Assembly (NCBI RefSeq): GCF_039543245.1
Contig: NZ_BAABJJ010000001.1
Span: forward strand, 131,873-195,872
Direction of reading: 5' to 3'
Origin: Algibacter_G agarivorans
Lineage (GTDB): Bacteria > Bacteroidota > Bacteroidia > Flavobacteriales > Flavobacteriaceae
Length of the DNA stretch: 64,000 bases
Shown: positions 43,705 through 53,482 of the stretch, piece after piece
How positions within the stretch are numbered: the first letter of the stretch is position 1
Layout: every line of letters starts with the position of its first letter
The notes under the pieces: generated by a model
Database searches by the model: none
Told to the model about the DNA's origin: nothing
The model's input: only the letters and a program-made list of their open reading frames with translations
Program-made: the position numbers and the translations under genes

Positions 43705-45693
43705 TCAATCTACATTATCGTGTAAAAATGAATTATTAGTTCTTAGCTGTATATCATCATTATCGTCTAATCCAATACTTGTTCTAGAGAAATCGGTTTC
43801 AGAAGAATGTTTGGCCTCGCTTAAATCTATACCTTGACGCTTGTAAGCAGGAATTTTTTCTATGTCATCAATTTTTGAACTATTGAATTTATGATTAAAA
43901 TCTTTCATTTTACGTCTGCGCTCATCTGCACGTTCTTTAAGCAATTCTGAAATGGGCGTATTCATCGGGTCAATTTCATCCGCTGTATCTTCTTCTATAG
44001 TAGGTTCTTTTAAGGTCTTCTTTTCAAAAACAACCTCTTCATCGATGTCTTCTAAAGTTTCTTTTGATATTCGTTGCTTTTTATTTATTGAAGACTCAAC
44101 CTCAACATAATCATCGAGTGCATAACGCACATCGCCCTCTTCATTAGTTTCTGTAACTGTAATCAACTCAACATAATCGTTTACAGAAATGTCTTTAACT
44201 TCATCTTCAGTTAAATTATAAGATATTACATCTTCTTTTTCTTCTTCAAGGTCTTCTTCTTTCTCAAAAGATAATGGTAAATCAAAAGTCAAAGTAATTT
44301 GTTGTTCTTCTTCTATATTATCTGAAATAACTTCAACATCAGTCATATCCTCAACTTCTGTTGTCATTCTAGTTACTGGTTTAATGATGAAATCTTCATC
44401 ATTTTCTTCGATGTTAGCTGTTACTTCATTATAAACAACATCAATATTCTTAATGATTTCTGAAGTAGGTATTAAATCTATATTTTCAGAAGGTTCAACA
44501 AACTTTTGTTTGTTGGAAAAACTAATAGCTTCATCTTCTTCAGTTTCTAAATCTAATGTATGACGGACTACTGGCGTTTCCTTTTTCTCTTCTAATTCTA
44601 TAATAGGCGCAATAATTACTGGCTCTCTTTCAATAGAATCTAGGTCTTGTTCTTCACTAAGAGAATGCACTACTTTTTTAGTTTCTGTATTAGAAATCTC
44701 ATCTTGCTGCTCTATATTGAACCCTGTAGCTATAATGGTTACAGCTATTGATTCTTCTAAAGATTCATCTTCACCTACACCCATAATGATATTAGCGCCA
44801 TGGCCAGCTTCATTCTGGATATGATCGTTAATTTCACCTATTTCATCAATCGTAATTTCATGAGAACCTGAAACAATTAGCAGCAATACGTTTTTAGCTC
44901 CAGTTATTTTATTATCGTTTAATAATGGTGAATCCAAAGCTTTACGAATAGCATCTTGGGCACGGTTTTGACCTGATGCCAATGCAGAACCCATAATGGC
45001 CGTTCCACTATTACTTAATACGGTCTTAGCATCGCGTAAATCGATGTTTTGTGTGTAGTGATGTGTAATAACTTCGGCTATACCACGAGCAGCGGTAGAT
45101 AGCACTTCATCGGCTTTAGAGAACCCAGCTTTAAAACCAAGATTTCCATAAACTTCACGCAGCTTGTTATTATTAATTACAATTAAAGAATCTACTACGT
45201 TTCTTAATCTTTCAATCCCTTTTTGAGATTGTTCGATACGCATTCTACCTTCAAACTGAAATGGCATAGTTACAATACCTACAGTTAAAATGTCTAAATC
45301 TTTAGCCATTTTAGCAATAATTGGCGCAGCACCAGTACCTGTACCACCGCCCATTCCAGCAGTAATAAAAACCATTTTAGTATTTGTATCGAGCATTTGA
45401 GCAATGTCATCAAAACTTTCAACGGCAGACTGCTCCCCTATATCTGGGTTTGCTCCTGCTCCTAGACCTTCGGTTAAGTTAAGGCCTAATTGTATCTTAT
45501 TTGGAACGCCACTGTTTTGAAGGGCTTGAGCATCTGTATTACAAACGTAAAAATCTACGCCCTTGATGCCTTGTTGGAACATATGATTAATGGCATTACT
45601 ACCGCCACCACCAACGCCAATAACTTTAATAACATTTGACTGATTCTTAGGTAAATCAAATGCGATGCTTTCGAATTCTTTTTTGCTGCTCAT
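43705..45693 (-). CDS. ftsZ: Cell division protein FtsZ
   Basis: This 662-residue tubulin homologue forms the division ring. The GTPase core takes about 320 residues: VIGVGGGGSNAINHM, the signature GMGGGTGTGAAP (113-124) and the T7 loop NIDLRDAKTVL. Then follow about 280 acidic residues of linker, as usual in flavobacteria, much longer than in E. coli (383 in all). The membrane-protein binding peptide KIPAYKRQGIDL is not at the very end but is followed by 45 more residues. It is 53 bp after ftsA. Confidence 0.97.
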   Translation of the reverse strand: MSSKKEFESIAFDLPKNQSNVIKVIGVGGGGSNAINHMFQQGIKGVDFYVCNTDAQALQNSGVPNKIQLGLNLTEGLGAGANPDIGEQSAVESFDDIAQMLDTNTKMVFITAGMGGGTGTGAAPIIAKMAKDLDILTVGIVTMPFQFEGRMRIEQSQKGIERLRNVVDSLIVINNNKLREVYGNLGFKAGFSKADEVLSTAARGIAEVITHHYTQNIDLRDAKTVLSNSGTAIMGSALASGQNRAQDAIRKALDSPLLNDNKITGAKNVLLLIVSGSHEITIDEIGEINDHIQNEAGHGANIIMGVGEDESLEESIAVTIIATGFNIEQQDEISNTETKKVVHSLSEEQDLDSIEREPVIIAPIIELEEKKETPVVRHTLDLETEEDEAISFSNKQKFVEPSENIDLIPTSEIIKNIDVVYNEVTANIEENDEDFIIKPVTRMTTEVEDMTDVEVISDNIEEEQQITLTFDLPLSFEKEEDLEEEKEDVISYNLTEDEVKDISVNDYVELITVTETNEEGDVRYALDDYVEVESSINKKQRISKETLEDIDEEVVFEKKTLKEPTIEEDTADEIDPMNTPISELLKERADERRRKMKDFNHKFNSSKIDDIEKIPAYKRQGIDLSEAKHSSETDFSRTSIGLDDNDDIQLRTNNSFLHDNVD

Positions 45694-45746
45694 AATACTG
45701 TTTTACTGGGGTTTTATACTAAATATTCTCAATTCAATGGATTTAA

Positions 45747-47060
45747 TCACTCTGCGTTATCTAAAAAATCCTTAACGCGATCTGTTAACTTATCAAGAAA
45801 TGAGCGTCTTTCCTTGATAGGTTGTTCTTTAACATCTTCTTCTATTGGTGTTTCAGATTCATTTACAACTTGCTCTTCTTGTTGCTCAATCTTCTTTCTG
45901 TCTTGACGTTTTAAACCATCTAAAACTAAACCAACGGCCGTTGCGAATAAAGGGCTTGTGATATCATCATCACTATCGCCGGCCAAATGCTCGTTTGGAT
46001 ACCCAATTCTGGTATCCATTCCTGTTATATACTCTACTAACTGCTTTAAATGTTTTAGTTGGCTACCACCACCTGTTAAAACAATACCTGCAATTAATTT
46101 TTTCTTTTGCTCTTCATGTCCGTAATTTTTAATTTCAACATACACTTGTTCTACAATTTCAACAACACGTGCATGGATGATTTTAGACAAGTTCTTTAAT
46201 GTGATTTCTTTTGGCTCTCTTCCTCTCAATCCAGGAATAGACACAATCTCATTATCTTTATTCTCACCTGGCCATGCCGAACCAAATTTTATTTTTAATA
46301 ATTCCGCTTGCTTTTCTATAATTGAGCACCCTTCTTTAATGTCCTCGGTAATCACATTTCCGCCGAAAGGAATTACTGCGGTATGACGGATAATGCCATC
46401 TCTGAAAATTGCTAAATCTGTTGTTCCACCACCGATATCGATTAGTGCCACACCAGCTTCTTTTTCTTCTTGGCTTAACACCGCATTTGCGGAAGCTAAT
46501 GGTTCTAACGTAATGCCTTCTAAATTTAAACCTGCACTTTGAATGCAACGCCCAATATTTCTAATAGACGATACTTGACCGACTACCACATGAAAGTTAG
46601 CTTCTAAACGGCCACCATACATACCTATTGGTTCTTTTATTTCGGCTTGCCCATCAACTTTATATTCTTGTGGTAATACGTGAATAATTTCTTCTCCAGG
46701 AAGCATTACGAGCTTATGTACTTGATTAATAAGCCTATCAATATCATCCTCATCAATAACCGTTTCAGAATTTGATCGTGTTATATAATCACTATGCTGT
46801 AAACTACGGATGTGTTGTCCTGCAATACCTACTGTAACATCTTCTATCTTCATATCCGCAGCAACCTCTGCTTCTTGAACGGCTTGTTGAATAGACTGTA
46901 TGGTTTGTGTAATATTATTCACAACACCACGATGCACTCCTAAACTTTTAGATTTACCTATACCTAAAATTTCGACCTTGCCGTATTCGTTTCTACGCCC
47001 AATCATGGCCACAATTTTCGTGGTTCCTATGTCTAATCCTACTGCTAAATTATGCTCCAT
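45747..47060 (-). CDS. ftsA: Cell division protein FtsA
   Basis: This 437-residue actin-like ATPase tethers FtsZ to the membrane. It opens with AVGLDIGTTKIVAMIGRR (phosphate 1), has the 1C-domain segment, the phosphate 2 region ALIDIGGGTTDLAIF, and LTGGGSQLKHL. The C terminus SFLDKLTDRVKDFLDNAE is the amphipathic membrane-targeting helix. It is 3 bp after ftsQ. Confidence 0.97.
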   Translation of the reverse strand: MEHNLAVGLDIGTTKIVAMIGRRNEYGKVEILGIGKSKSLGVHRGVVNNITQTIQSIQQAVQEAEVAADMKIEDVTVGIAGQHIRSLQHSDYITRSNSETVIDEDDIDRLINQVHKLVMLPGEEIIHVLPQEYKVDGQAEIKEPIGMYGGRLEANFHVVVGQVSSIRNIGRCIQSAGLNLEGITLEPLASANAVLSQEEKEAGVALIDIGGGTTDLAIFRDGIIRHTAVIPFGGNVITEDIKEGCSIIEKQAELLKIKFGSAWPGENKDNEIVSIPGLRGREPKEITLKNLSKIIHARVVEIVEQVYVEIKNYGHEEQKKKLIAGIVLTGGGSQLKHLKQLVEYITGMDTRIGYPNEHLAGDSDDDITSPLFATAVGLVLDGLKRQDRKKIEQQEEQVVNESETPIEEDVKEQPIKERRSFLDKLTDRVKDFLDNAE

Positions 47061-47063
47061 GGC

Positions 47064-47783
47064 TTAAATTTTGGTACATATTACTTGGTTTTCAAACTGC
47101 AAATTGACTTTACTATAACTCATAAGCGTATTTTCTTTTTTGTTCTTTTGATAAAACGCTTTTAAATTATTTATTTTTTTATTTAAAAATTTAACATCGC
47201 CTAACTGCACTAAAAAATCACATTGTCTAAGTCTTAATGAAAGCCTTTTATTAATGTCTTGATGAATCTCGATAACATGTTTCTTCAAAAACCCATCTTC
47301 TTTAATTTTACACGCTACTTTATAGACGTTTTTTAAATTATTTTTTTCAACATAACCCGTAACCAATGGTACTCTAGCTGAATAATTGTTTGACAATGGC
47401 ATAAAAAAACCTTCATCATCAATATAATAAGACGCATTAGTACTGACTCTTGCAATAGGTGTTTTTTGTTCTACTTCTGCGTTAAGCGTACCATTTACAG
47501 TAACATACACTTCTGCAGTTTTTATCATTGGATTAGACATGAGGGCTTTTTCTAATTCATTCAAAACTAAAGTTTCTTTAGGCATGTTTTTAATACCTCC
47601 GTATTTTTGTATTAACAATTTACTAACAGTTTCGTTTGTTATAAAAAGGTTGTTTTTACCAATAAATTTAACATGGGGCTTAGACACATCCCTAGATGCA
47701 TTTCTACCGGACGCAAATGCGAATAAAAAGACTACTAATCCTAATAAAACGAACATCTTTATGTAATTCCAATTAACTCGCAA
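47064..47783 (-). CDS. ftsQ: Cell division protein FtsQ
   Basis: This 239-residue protein has an N-terminal span (about 8-24, YIKMFVLLGLVVFLFAFASG), a POTRA-like region with LNELEKALMSNPMIKTAEVY, and a beta domain (YYIDDEGFFMPLSNNYSARV). It sits in the divisome between cytoplasmic and periplasmic partners. Its start overlaps the end of murC by 11 bp. Poor sequence conservation is normal for FtsQ; position makes the call firm. Confidence 0.9.
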   Translation of the reverse strand: MRVNWNYIKMFVLLGLVVFLFAFASGRNASRDVSKPHVKFIGKNNLFITNETVSKLLIQKYGGIKNMPKETLVLNELEKALMSNPMIKTAEVYVTVNGTLNAEVEQKTPIARVSTNASYYIDDEGFFMPLSNNYSARVPLVTGYVEKNNLKNVYKVACKIKEDGFLKKHVIEIHQDINKRLSLRLRQCDFLVQLGDVKFLNKKINNLKAFYQKNKKENTLMSYSKVNLQFENQVICTKI

Positions 47784-49179
47784 TGCTAAATTCTTTTTTT
47801 ATGTGTTTGACTTCTTCACCAATATCTCCTGCCCCCATAGTTAAAATAATTTGGGCGTTACTTTTGTGTATTTGAGACAGCAGCTCCTTTTTACCAACCA
47901 ACTGCTTGTTTTTATTATTTATTTTATCTAACAACCATTTTGAAGTTACACCATCAATAGGTAATTCTCTTGCAGGATAAATTTCCAAGAGTAATAACTC
48001 ATCGAATTGCGATAAACTTTTAGCAAAATCGTCAATAAAATCGCGTGTTCTACTATATAAATGTGGTTGAAAAATAGCTAACACTTTTTTATTAGGATAC
48101 ATTTCCCTGACCGCTTGATGCACCGCATTAATTTCTTCTGGGTGGTGCGCATAATCATCAATAAACACCAAATTTTCCGTTTTTATATGATAGGTAAATC
48201 TGCGCTTAACCCCCTTATAAGATGCTAAAGCTTTGGCGAGCTGCCAGCTAGGGCAACCATATTCTACAGCCATCGCCAAGGCTATTAATGCATTCGACAG
48301 ATTGTGTCTACCAGGCAGGTTAAATTGTAATTTTTCAAGTACTGTTTTTGGTGTTTTCACATCAAAAACATATGTACCGTTTTCTATTTTTATATTTTGA
48401 ATAGTATAATCTGAAACATCTTCAATACCATAAGTAATACCATTTAACGGCAATCCGTTTTTAACGAAAAGCTTGCCATTAGGTTTGATTCTTTTTGAAA
48501 AATCTTCAAAGGATTTTTTTAACTCAGAAGCATCGCCGTAAATATCTAAATGATCTGCATCCATAGAGGTAATGCATGCTAAATCAGGAGACAAGGTTAA
48601 AAATGAACGATCAAATTCATCTGCTTCAACCACCGAAACCTCTGTTCCGTTTAGTATCAAATTAGAATTATAATTTTCACTTACTCCTCCTAAGAACGCA
48701 GTTACAGGCACATTACATACATTCATTAAATGACCCAAAATACTTGTAGTGGTCGTTTTCCCGTGTGTTCCAGCCACAGCCAAACAAAACGTGTTTTCAG
48801 TTATTAATCCTAAAATCTTAGAGCGCTTAATAACTTGAAAGCCATTATCTTTAAAAAAGTTTAATTCTTTATGACCAACGGGGATTGCAGGCGTGTAAAC
48901 AACTAAAGTGTCTTCTTTATCCAAAAACACAGCATCTATGCTTTCAATAGCATCATCAAAATGAATTTGGATACCTAATGCAACCAAACCATCTGTAATT
49001 TCCGTTTGTGTTTTATCGTATCCAGCAACTTGCATTTTATTGGCGTGAAAATAACGCGCTATCGCACTCATTCCTATTCCGCCAATGCCGATGAAATAAA
49101 TGTTATCCCATCCCAAACCCTTCCTCCCTAAGGGAAGGTTTTTTTTAGTGGACGATATATTAGTTTCTTTTTTACTCAT
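47773..49179 (-). CDS. murC: UDP-N-acetylmuramate--L-alanine ligase
   Basis: This 468-residue ligase adds the first residue of the peptidoglycan stem peptide. Domain 1 has YFIGIGGIGMSAIARYF, the ATP loop is AVAGTHGKTTTTS, and the central and C-terminal Mur domains follow (EADEFDRSFL, DDYAHHPEEI). It overlaps murG by 8 bp and ftsQ by 11 bp. Confidence 0.97.
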   Translation of the reverse strand: MSKKETNISSTKKNLPLGRKGLGWDNIYFIGIGGIGMSAIARYFHANKMQVAGYDKTQTEITDGLVALGIQIHFDDAIESIDAVFLDKEDTLVVYTPAIPVGHKELNFFKDNGFQVIKRSKILGLITENTFCLAVAGTHGKTTTTSILGHLMNVCNVPVTAFLGGVSENYNSNLILNGTEVSVVEADEFDRSFLTLSPDLACITSMDADHLDIYGDASELKKSFEDFSKRIKPNGKLFVKNGLPLNGITYGIEDVSDYTIQNIKIENGTYVFDVKTPKTVLEKLQFNLPGRHNLSNALIALAMAVEYGCPSWQLAKALASYKGVKRRFTYHIKTENLVFIDDYAHHPEEINAVHQAVREMYPNKKVLAIFQPHLYSRTRDFIDDFAKSLSQFDELLLLEIYPARELPIDGVTSKWLLDKINNKNKQLVGKKELLSQIHKSNAQIILTMGAGDIGEEVKHIKKEFSIAS

Positions 49180-50323
49180 TTTTGTTAGTTTCTTCCTTTT
49201 GGGAAGACGGAATATGGGATTTAAGAAGTTTTTCTACTTCGTCTGCAATTTGTTTAGTTGCGTTTACTAATGCTAATTTTTTTATATTCTGCCCTAATTC
49301 TCTTTGCTTTTCTCGTGACGCTACAAGTTGCAAAAACTTATTTTCAAAATCGGCATCTAAATCTTCCTCCTTGATTAATAATGCCGCATCTTTATTTACA
49401 ATCGCCATGGCATTTTTTGTTTGATGGTCTTCTGCAACATTTGGAGACGGAATAAAAATAACCGGCTTACCAACAATACAAAGCTCCGAAACCGAACTAG
49501 CTCCCGCTCTAGAAATCACCACATCTGCCGCTGCATAAGCAAAATCCATATTATTTAAAAACTCAAATACTTGCACATTATTTGTGTTATTATAAATTTT
49601 ATATTGCTGATAATAAAGCTTACCACATTGCCAGATAATTTGAACATTCTGAGTATCAAAAAAATCCAATTCTTTTTCAATCAGTTCATTAATTCGTCTT
49701 GAACCTAAACTCCCTCCAATTACTAACAACGTGTTTTTTCCGTGTTTTAAATTGAAAAAGTTTTTAGCTTCAACGGTTTTGCTATCTATATCCAATAATC
49801 CTTGACGTACTGGGTTACCTGTTTTTATGATTTTTTCTTTTGGAAAAAATCGATCTAAGCCATCATAAGCAACACATATTTTTTTAGCTTTTTTAGACAA
49901 TAATTTGTTTGTTATTCCAGGATACGAATTCTGTTCCTGAATTAATGTTGGAATATTGCTTGAAGCAGCCATTTGTAATAATGGACCGCTTGCAAAACCG
50001 CCTGTTCCAATAGCCACATTAGGCTTGAACGACTTTATGATTTTACGAGCATTCCAAAGGCTACTAATCACTTTAAAAGGAAAACTTAAATTTTTTAATG
50101 TTAACTTACGCTGAATACCAGAAATCCAAAGACCTTTAATATGATATCCAGCTTGTGGCACTTTTTCCATTTCCATTCTATCCTTTGCTCCTACAAATAA
50201 AAATTCAGCATCCGGGAAACGCTTTTTCAACTCGTTTGCAATAGCAATAGCAGGATAAATATGCCCTCCTGTGCCTCCTCCTGAAAGGATAATTTTATAT
50301 GTCTTAGATTTACGATTTCCCAT
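49172..50323 (-). CDS. murG: UDP-GlcNAc:lipid-linked N-acetylglucosaminyltransferase MurG
   Basis: This 383-residue GT28 enzyme makes lipid II from lipid I on the inner face of the membrane. It has the GGTGGHIYPAIAIANEL loop, the acceptor region GTGGFASGP, and the donor site VISRAGASSVSELCIVGKP. Its ATG directly abuts the stop of the four-helix-bundle gene (TAAATG), and its first residues MGNRKSKTYK echo that gene's end MRNRKS, so its start lies within repeated sequence. Confidence 0.96.
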   Translation of the reverse strand: MGNRKSKTYKIILSGGGTGGHIYPAIAIANELKKRFPDAEFLFVGAKDRMEMEKVPQAGYHIKGLWISGIQRKLTLKNLSFPFKVISSLWNARKIIKSFKPNVAIGTGGFASGPLLQMAASSNIPTLIQEQNSYPGITNKLLSKKAKKICVAYDGLDRFFPKEKIIKTGNPVRQGLLDIDSKTVEAKNFFNLKHGKNTLLVIGGSLGSRRINELIEKELDFFDTQNVQIIWQCGKLYYQQYKIYNNTNNVQVFEFLNNMDFAYAAADVVISRAGASSVSELCIVGKPVIFIPSPNVAEDHQTKNAMAIVNKDAALLIKEEDLDADFENKFLQLVASREKQRELGQNIKKLALVNATKQIADEVEKLLKSHIPSSQKEETNKNE

Positions 50324-50668
50324 TTACGATTTACGATTACGCATCGTTTTAATAGACGCCACTATAATTGATAACAATTCATTTCCTTCCGTATGTAACC
50401 TTTTCATTTCTACATGCTCTTTATCACTTACCTCTAACAACAACTCTAAGAAATACATACTCTCATCTGCCTCCTCTTCAACAATTTTTATAAAATCTGC
50501 TGTCGATTTTGCTCGACAAGCAGCTCTATAATTTGCTCCAACAGAACTGGAACATCTAATTAACTGATTACAAAAAGCGTTATAATCTCTTGAAACAGGA
50601 AACTTAGTACAGAGATTCCAACAATCAGCTGCATATTTCTTAGTTCTATTTTTCAATACTTGTTTCAT
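50324..50668 (-). CDS. Four-helix-bundle protein (S23 / bAvd-like family), inserted in the dcw cluster
   Basis: This 114-residue protein has the four-helix-bundle pattern of the 23S-rRNA-intervening-sequence protein family: NRTKKYAADCWNLCTKFP, LIRCSSSVGANYRAACRAKS, FIKIVEEEADESMYFLELLL, and a last helix GNELLSIIVASIKTM. It is not a cell-wall gene and interrupts the usual ftsW-murG order. It is flanked by short AATCGTAAAT-type repeats and touches murG with no gap. A deleted relative lies at 53327-53440. Confidence 0.9.
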   Translation of the reverse strand: MKQVLKNRTKKYAADCWNLCTKFPVSRDYNAFCNQLIRCSSSVGANYRAACRAKSTADFIKIVEEEADESMYFLELLLEVSDKEHVEMKRLHTEGNELLSIIVASIKTMRNRKS

Positions 50669-50708
50669 AGCTCAAATCGTAATTCGAAAATCGTATATCT
50701 TATTTTTT

Positions 50709-51902
50709 TCAAATAGTTTCCGATAGGATTTCTAACGGGTTATCTTCATTAATTTCTTGTCCTTTTATTTCTTCTCGCTTGGCGCTTACGCTTAATATGA
50801 TTCCTATAGCTAAACAGGTCATCCATATTGAGGTTCCACCACTACTTATTAATGGTAATGTTTGTCCAGTAACCGGAAACAACTCTACGGCTACAGCCAT
50901 ATTGATTAATGCCTGAAACACAATTGGCAATCCAACACCGAGTACCAAAAGCTTTCCAAAAATGGTATCGGATTTTTGGGCTACAATAACAATTCTAAAA
51001 AGCAACCATAGATATAATATCATGATTACAAAACCTCCAATGAGTCCGTATTCTTCAATAATAATGGCGAAAATAAAATCTGATGACGACTGTGGCAAAA
51101 AGTTCTTTTGCATACTTTTCCCTGGACCAACACCTTTAATACCTCCAGTTGCAATAGCTATTTTTGCTTTTTCTATTTGATAATCGGCTTCGGTATCTTC
51201 TGGATTTGAAAAACTTTCAATCCTACCCATCCATGTATCAATTCTATTTGGCATTGCATCAGGAAAAGCCTTTGCAATCAATATAAATAGCGTTAAAACT
51301 AAAATACCCGACCCTATAATAACCGCTAAATAACGTAAAGGGTATCCGCCTAAAAAAACCAACATCAACACCATTAAAAACATAATAGCTGCTGTTGAAA
51401 AATTAGCAGGAAGTATAAGTATTAATATAAAAAAAACAGGTGTCCAAAGCGGTAAAATAGACGCTTTGAATGTAATCACTTCATCTTTTATTTTAGACAT
51501 ATACCTGGCAACATACACCATAAGCACAACGGCCGCGAGCGTTGACGTTTGAAAAGACATACCCACTATTGGTATCTGAATCCATCTACTAGCATTTGCA
51601 CCTTCAATGGTTGTGCCTTGCAACATGGTAACACCTAACAAAACCAATATTATTGGAATCATAACTAACGACAAGCCCTTGAAATATCTATATGGGATTT
51701 TATGCACTCCATACATAATACCAAATCCTAAAGCTAAATGCACAAAATGCTTAACGAAAAACGTAAAAGTATTACCACCTACAGTCTTATAAGCCAAATT
51801 ACTAGCAGCACTATACACAGGCAAAAACGACAGTATTGCCAAAAGTGCTACTATTGCCCAAATTAACCTATCGCCTTTTATGTTTTTAAATAGTGTTTGC
51901 AT
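50709..51902 (-). CDS. ftsW: Lipid II polymerase / division protein FtsW
   Basis: This 397-residue SEDS protein has about ten spans and the family marks YSAASNLAY near the start, GGIKGVGPGKSMQK, FIFAIIIEEYGLIGG, and LPLISSGGTSIWM. It polymerises glycan strands at the septum together with FtsI. The C-terminal tail is short and acidic. 78 bp separate it from murD. Confidence 0.95.
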   Translation of the reverse strand: MQTLFKNIKGDRLIWAIVALLAILSFLPVYSAASNLAYKTVGGNTFTFFVKHFVHLALGFGIMYGVHKIPYRYFKGLSLVMIPIILVLLGVTMLQGTTIEGANASRWIQIPIVGMSFQTSTLAAVVLMVYVARYMSKIKDEVITFKASILPLWTPVFFILILILPANFSTAAIMFLMVLMLVFLGGYPLRYLAVIIGSGILVLTLFILIAKAFPDAMPNRIDTWMGRIESFSNPEDTEADYQIEKAKIAIATGGIKGVGPGKSMQKNFLPQSSSDFIFAIIIEEYGLIGGFVIMILYLWLLFRIVIVAQKSDTIFGKLLVLGVGLPIVFQALINMAVAVELFPVTGQTLPLISSGGTSIWMTCLAIGIILSVSAKREEIKGQEINEDNPLEILSETI

Positions 51903-51952
51903 TTTTAGCCACTAAGAGTATTTTTATGTTTTTTAACTACAATTATTTAACA

Positions 51953-51972
51953 GGTCTCGACTGCGCTCGACC
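51953..51972. repeat. GC-rich imperfect palindrome between murD and ftsW
   Basis: The 20 bases have TCGA on both sides of CTGCGC and complementary GGTC/GACC ends. I recall this motif as a dispersed intergenic repeat in flavobacteria. It is the only such sequence within the otherwise tight operon. Confidence 0.45.
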
Positions 51973-51980
51973 AGACATTA

Positions 51981-53309
51981 TTACAAATTTCTAACCGCGT
52001 TTTTAAATTGACGTCCACGATCTTCATAGTTTTCAAACAAATCAAAACTTGCACAAGCAGGAGATAACAATACATTATCACCAGCATCAGCTAATTTATA
52101 AGCTATTTTTACGGCTTCGCTCATAAATTGTGTTTCAATAATAACATCAACCATATTACCAAACGTGTTCATTAATTTTTCATTATCGACACCCAAACAA
52201 ATAATAGCTTTTACCTTTTCGTTTATAAAAGGAAATAACTCTTCGTAATTATTACCTTTATCTACACCTCCAACAATCCAAACGGTTGGCGCATCCATAC
52301 TTTCTAAAGCATAATATGTAGCATTTACGTTAGTAGCTTTAGAATCATTTATATATTGCACCTTATTAATTTTGAGCACTTGCTCTAGACGATGCTCAAC
52401 CCCTTGAAAATTCTCTAAACTTTCTCTAATGGTTTGTTTTCTAATTTTAAGTAAATGCGCTACAGTAGAAGCTGCCATCGCATTTTTAACGTTGTGCTTT
52501 CCTTCTAGTGTAAGATTTGATGTTGGCATAATTATTTGATTGTTATTTATTGTTATTTTAATATTGTTGTTGTCTAAATACGCACCATTTTCAATTTTTT
52601 TAACTAATGAAAATGGCAATAATGTGGATTGAACTGGATTGTTTTTAAGATGACTAGTAATCACTTCGTCATCGGCATCATAAATCAAATAATCCGCTTT
52701 GGTTTGATTCATGGCTATCTTGAATTTAGAATGGATATAATTTTCAAATTTGTAATCATATCTATCTAAATGGTCGGGTGTAATGTTTGTGATAACGGCA
52801 ATTTTCGGTTTAAAATCGATGATATCATCTAACTGAAAACTGCTAATCTCCAACACGTAATTTTCATAGTCTTTGTCTAAAATCTGTTTCGCAAAACTAT
52901 CTCCAATGTTCCCCGCCAAACCCACATTTAATTCTTGTTTTAAAATGTGATGTGTTAAGGTTGCTGTTGTTGTTTTACCGTTACTTCCCGTAATTCCAAC
53001 AATAGTTGCATCAGTGAATTTTGAAGCAAATTCAATTTCAGAAACCACAGTAATTCCCTTTTCACGGATTTGCTTAACCAAAGCCACTTTATCTGGAATC
53101 CCTGGACTTTTCATGATGATGTCAGCATTCAGAATCTTAGCTTCTGTATGCATTTCATCTTCCCATTCAATCTCATTATGTATAAGAACTTGTTTGTACT
53201 TTTCTTTTATTATTCCTTTATCGGAAACAAAAACGTCATATCCTTTTTCTTTTCCTAAAAGCGCTGTTCCTACACCACTTTCTCCACCACCTAATATGAC
53301 TAATCTCAT
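51981..53309 (-). CDS. murD: UDP-N-acetylmuramoylalanine--D-glutamate ligase
   Basis: This 442-residue ligase adds D-Glu to the stem peptide. Domain 1 opens with RLVILGGGESGVGTALLG, the ATP loop is VGITGSNGKTTTATLTHH, and YINDSKATNVNATYYAL and LLSPACASFDLFENYEDRG are characteristic. It is preceded by the remnant of a four-helix-bundle gene and short repeats rather than directly by mraY. Confidence 0.96.
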   Translation of the reverse strand: MRLVILGGGESGVGTALLGKEKGYDVFVSDKGIIKEKYKQVLIHNEIEWEDEMHTEAKILNADIIMKSPGIPDKVALVKQIREKGITVVSEIEFASKFTDATIVGITGSNGKTTTATLTHHILKQELNVGLAGNIGDSFAKQILDKDYENYVLEISSFQLDDIIDFKPKIAVITNITPDHLDRYDYKFENYIHSKFKIAMNQTKADYLIYDADDEVITSHLKNNPVQSTLLPFSLVKKIENGAYLDNNNIKITINNNQIIMPTSNLTLEGKHNVKNAMAASTVAHLLKIRKQTIRESLENFQGVEHRLEQVLKINKVQYINDSKATNVNATYYALESMDAPTVWIVGGVDKGNNYEELFPFINEKVKAIICLGVDNEKLMNTFGNMVDVIIETQFMSEAVKIAYKLADAGDNVLLSPACASFDLFENYEDRGRQFKNAVRNL

Positions 53310-53326
53310 GATATACGATTTTAGAA

Positions 53327-53440
53327 TTACGATTTACGATTATGGCTTCTCATTGTTCTAATTGACACCACAACTATTAACAGCAACTCATTAGCTCCTA
53401 CATGCAATCTTTTAGCTCTATTTTTTAATGCTTCCTTCAT
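53327..53440 (-). pseudogene. Internally deleted four-helix-bundle gene
   Basis: A 37-codon frame begins MKEALKNRAK, like the first residues MKQVLKNRTK of the intact gene at 50324-50668, and then jumps to RLHVGANELLLIVV, SIRTMRSHNRKS, like its end RLHTEGNELLSIIVASIKTMRNRKS. About 75 codons of the middle are missing with the frame kept. It is flanked by the same AATCGTAAAT-type repeats. The product cannot fold as a bundle. Confidence 0.75.
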
Positions 53441-53482
53441 TTATTAATTCGTAAATCATAAATCATAACTCGTAAATTCCCT

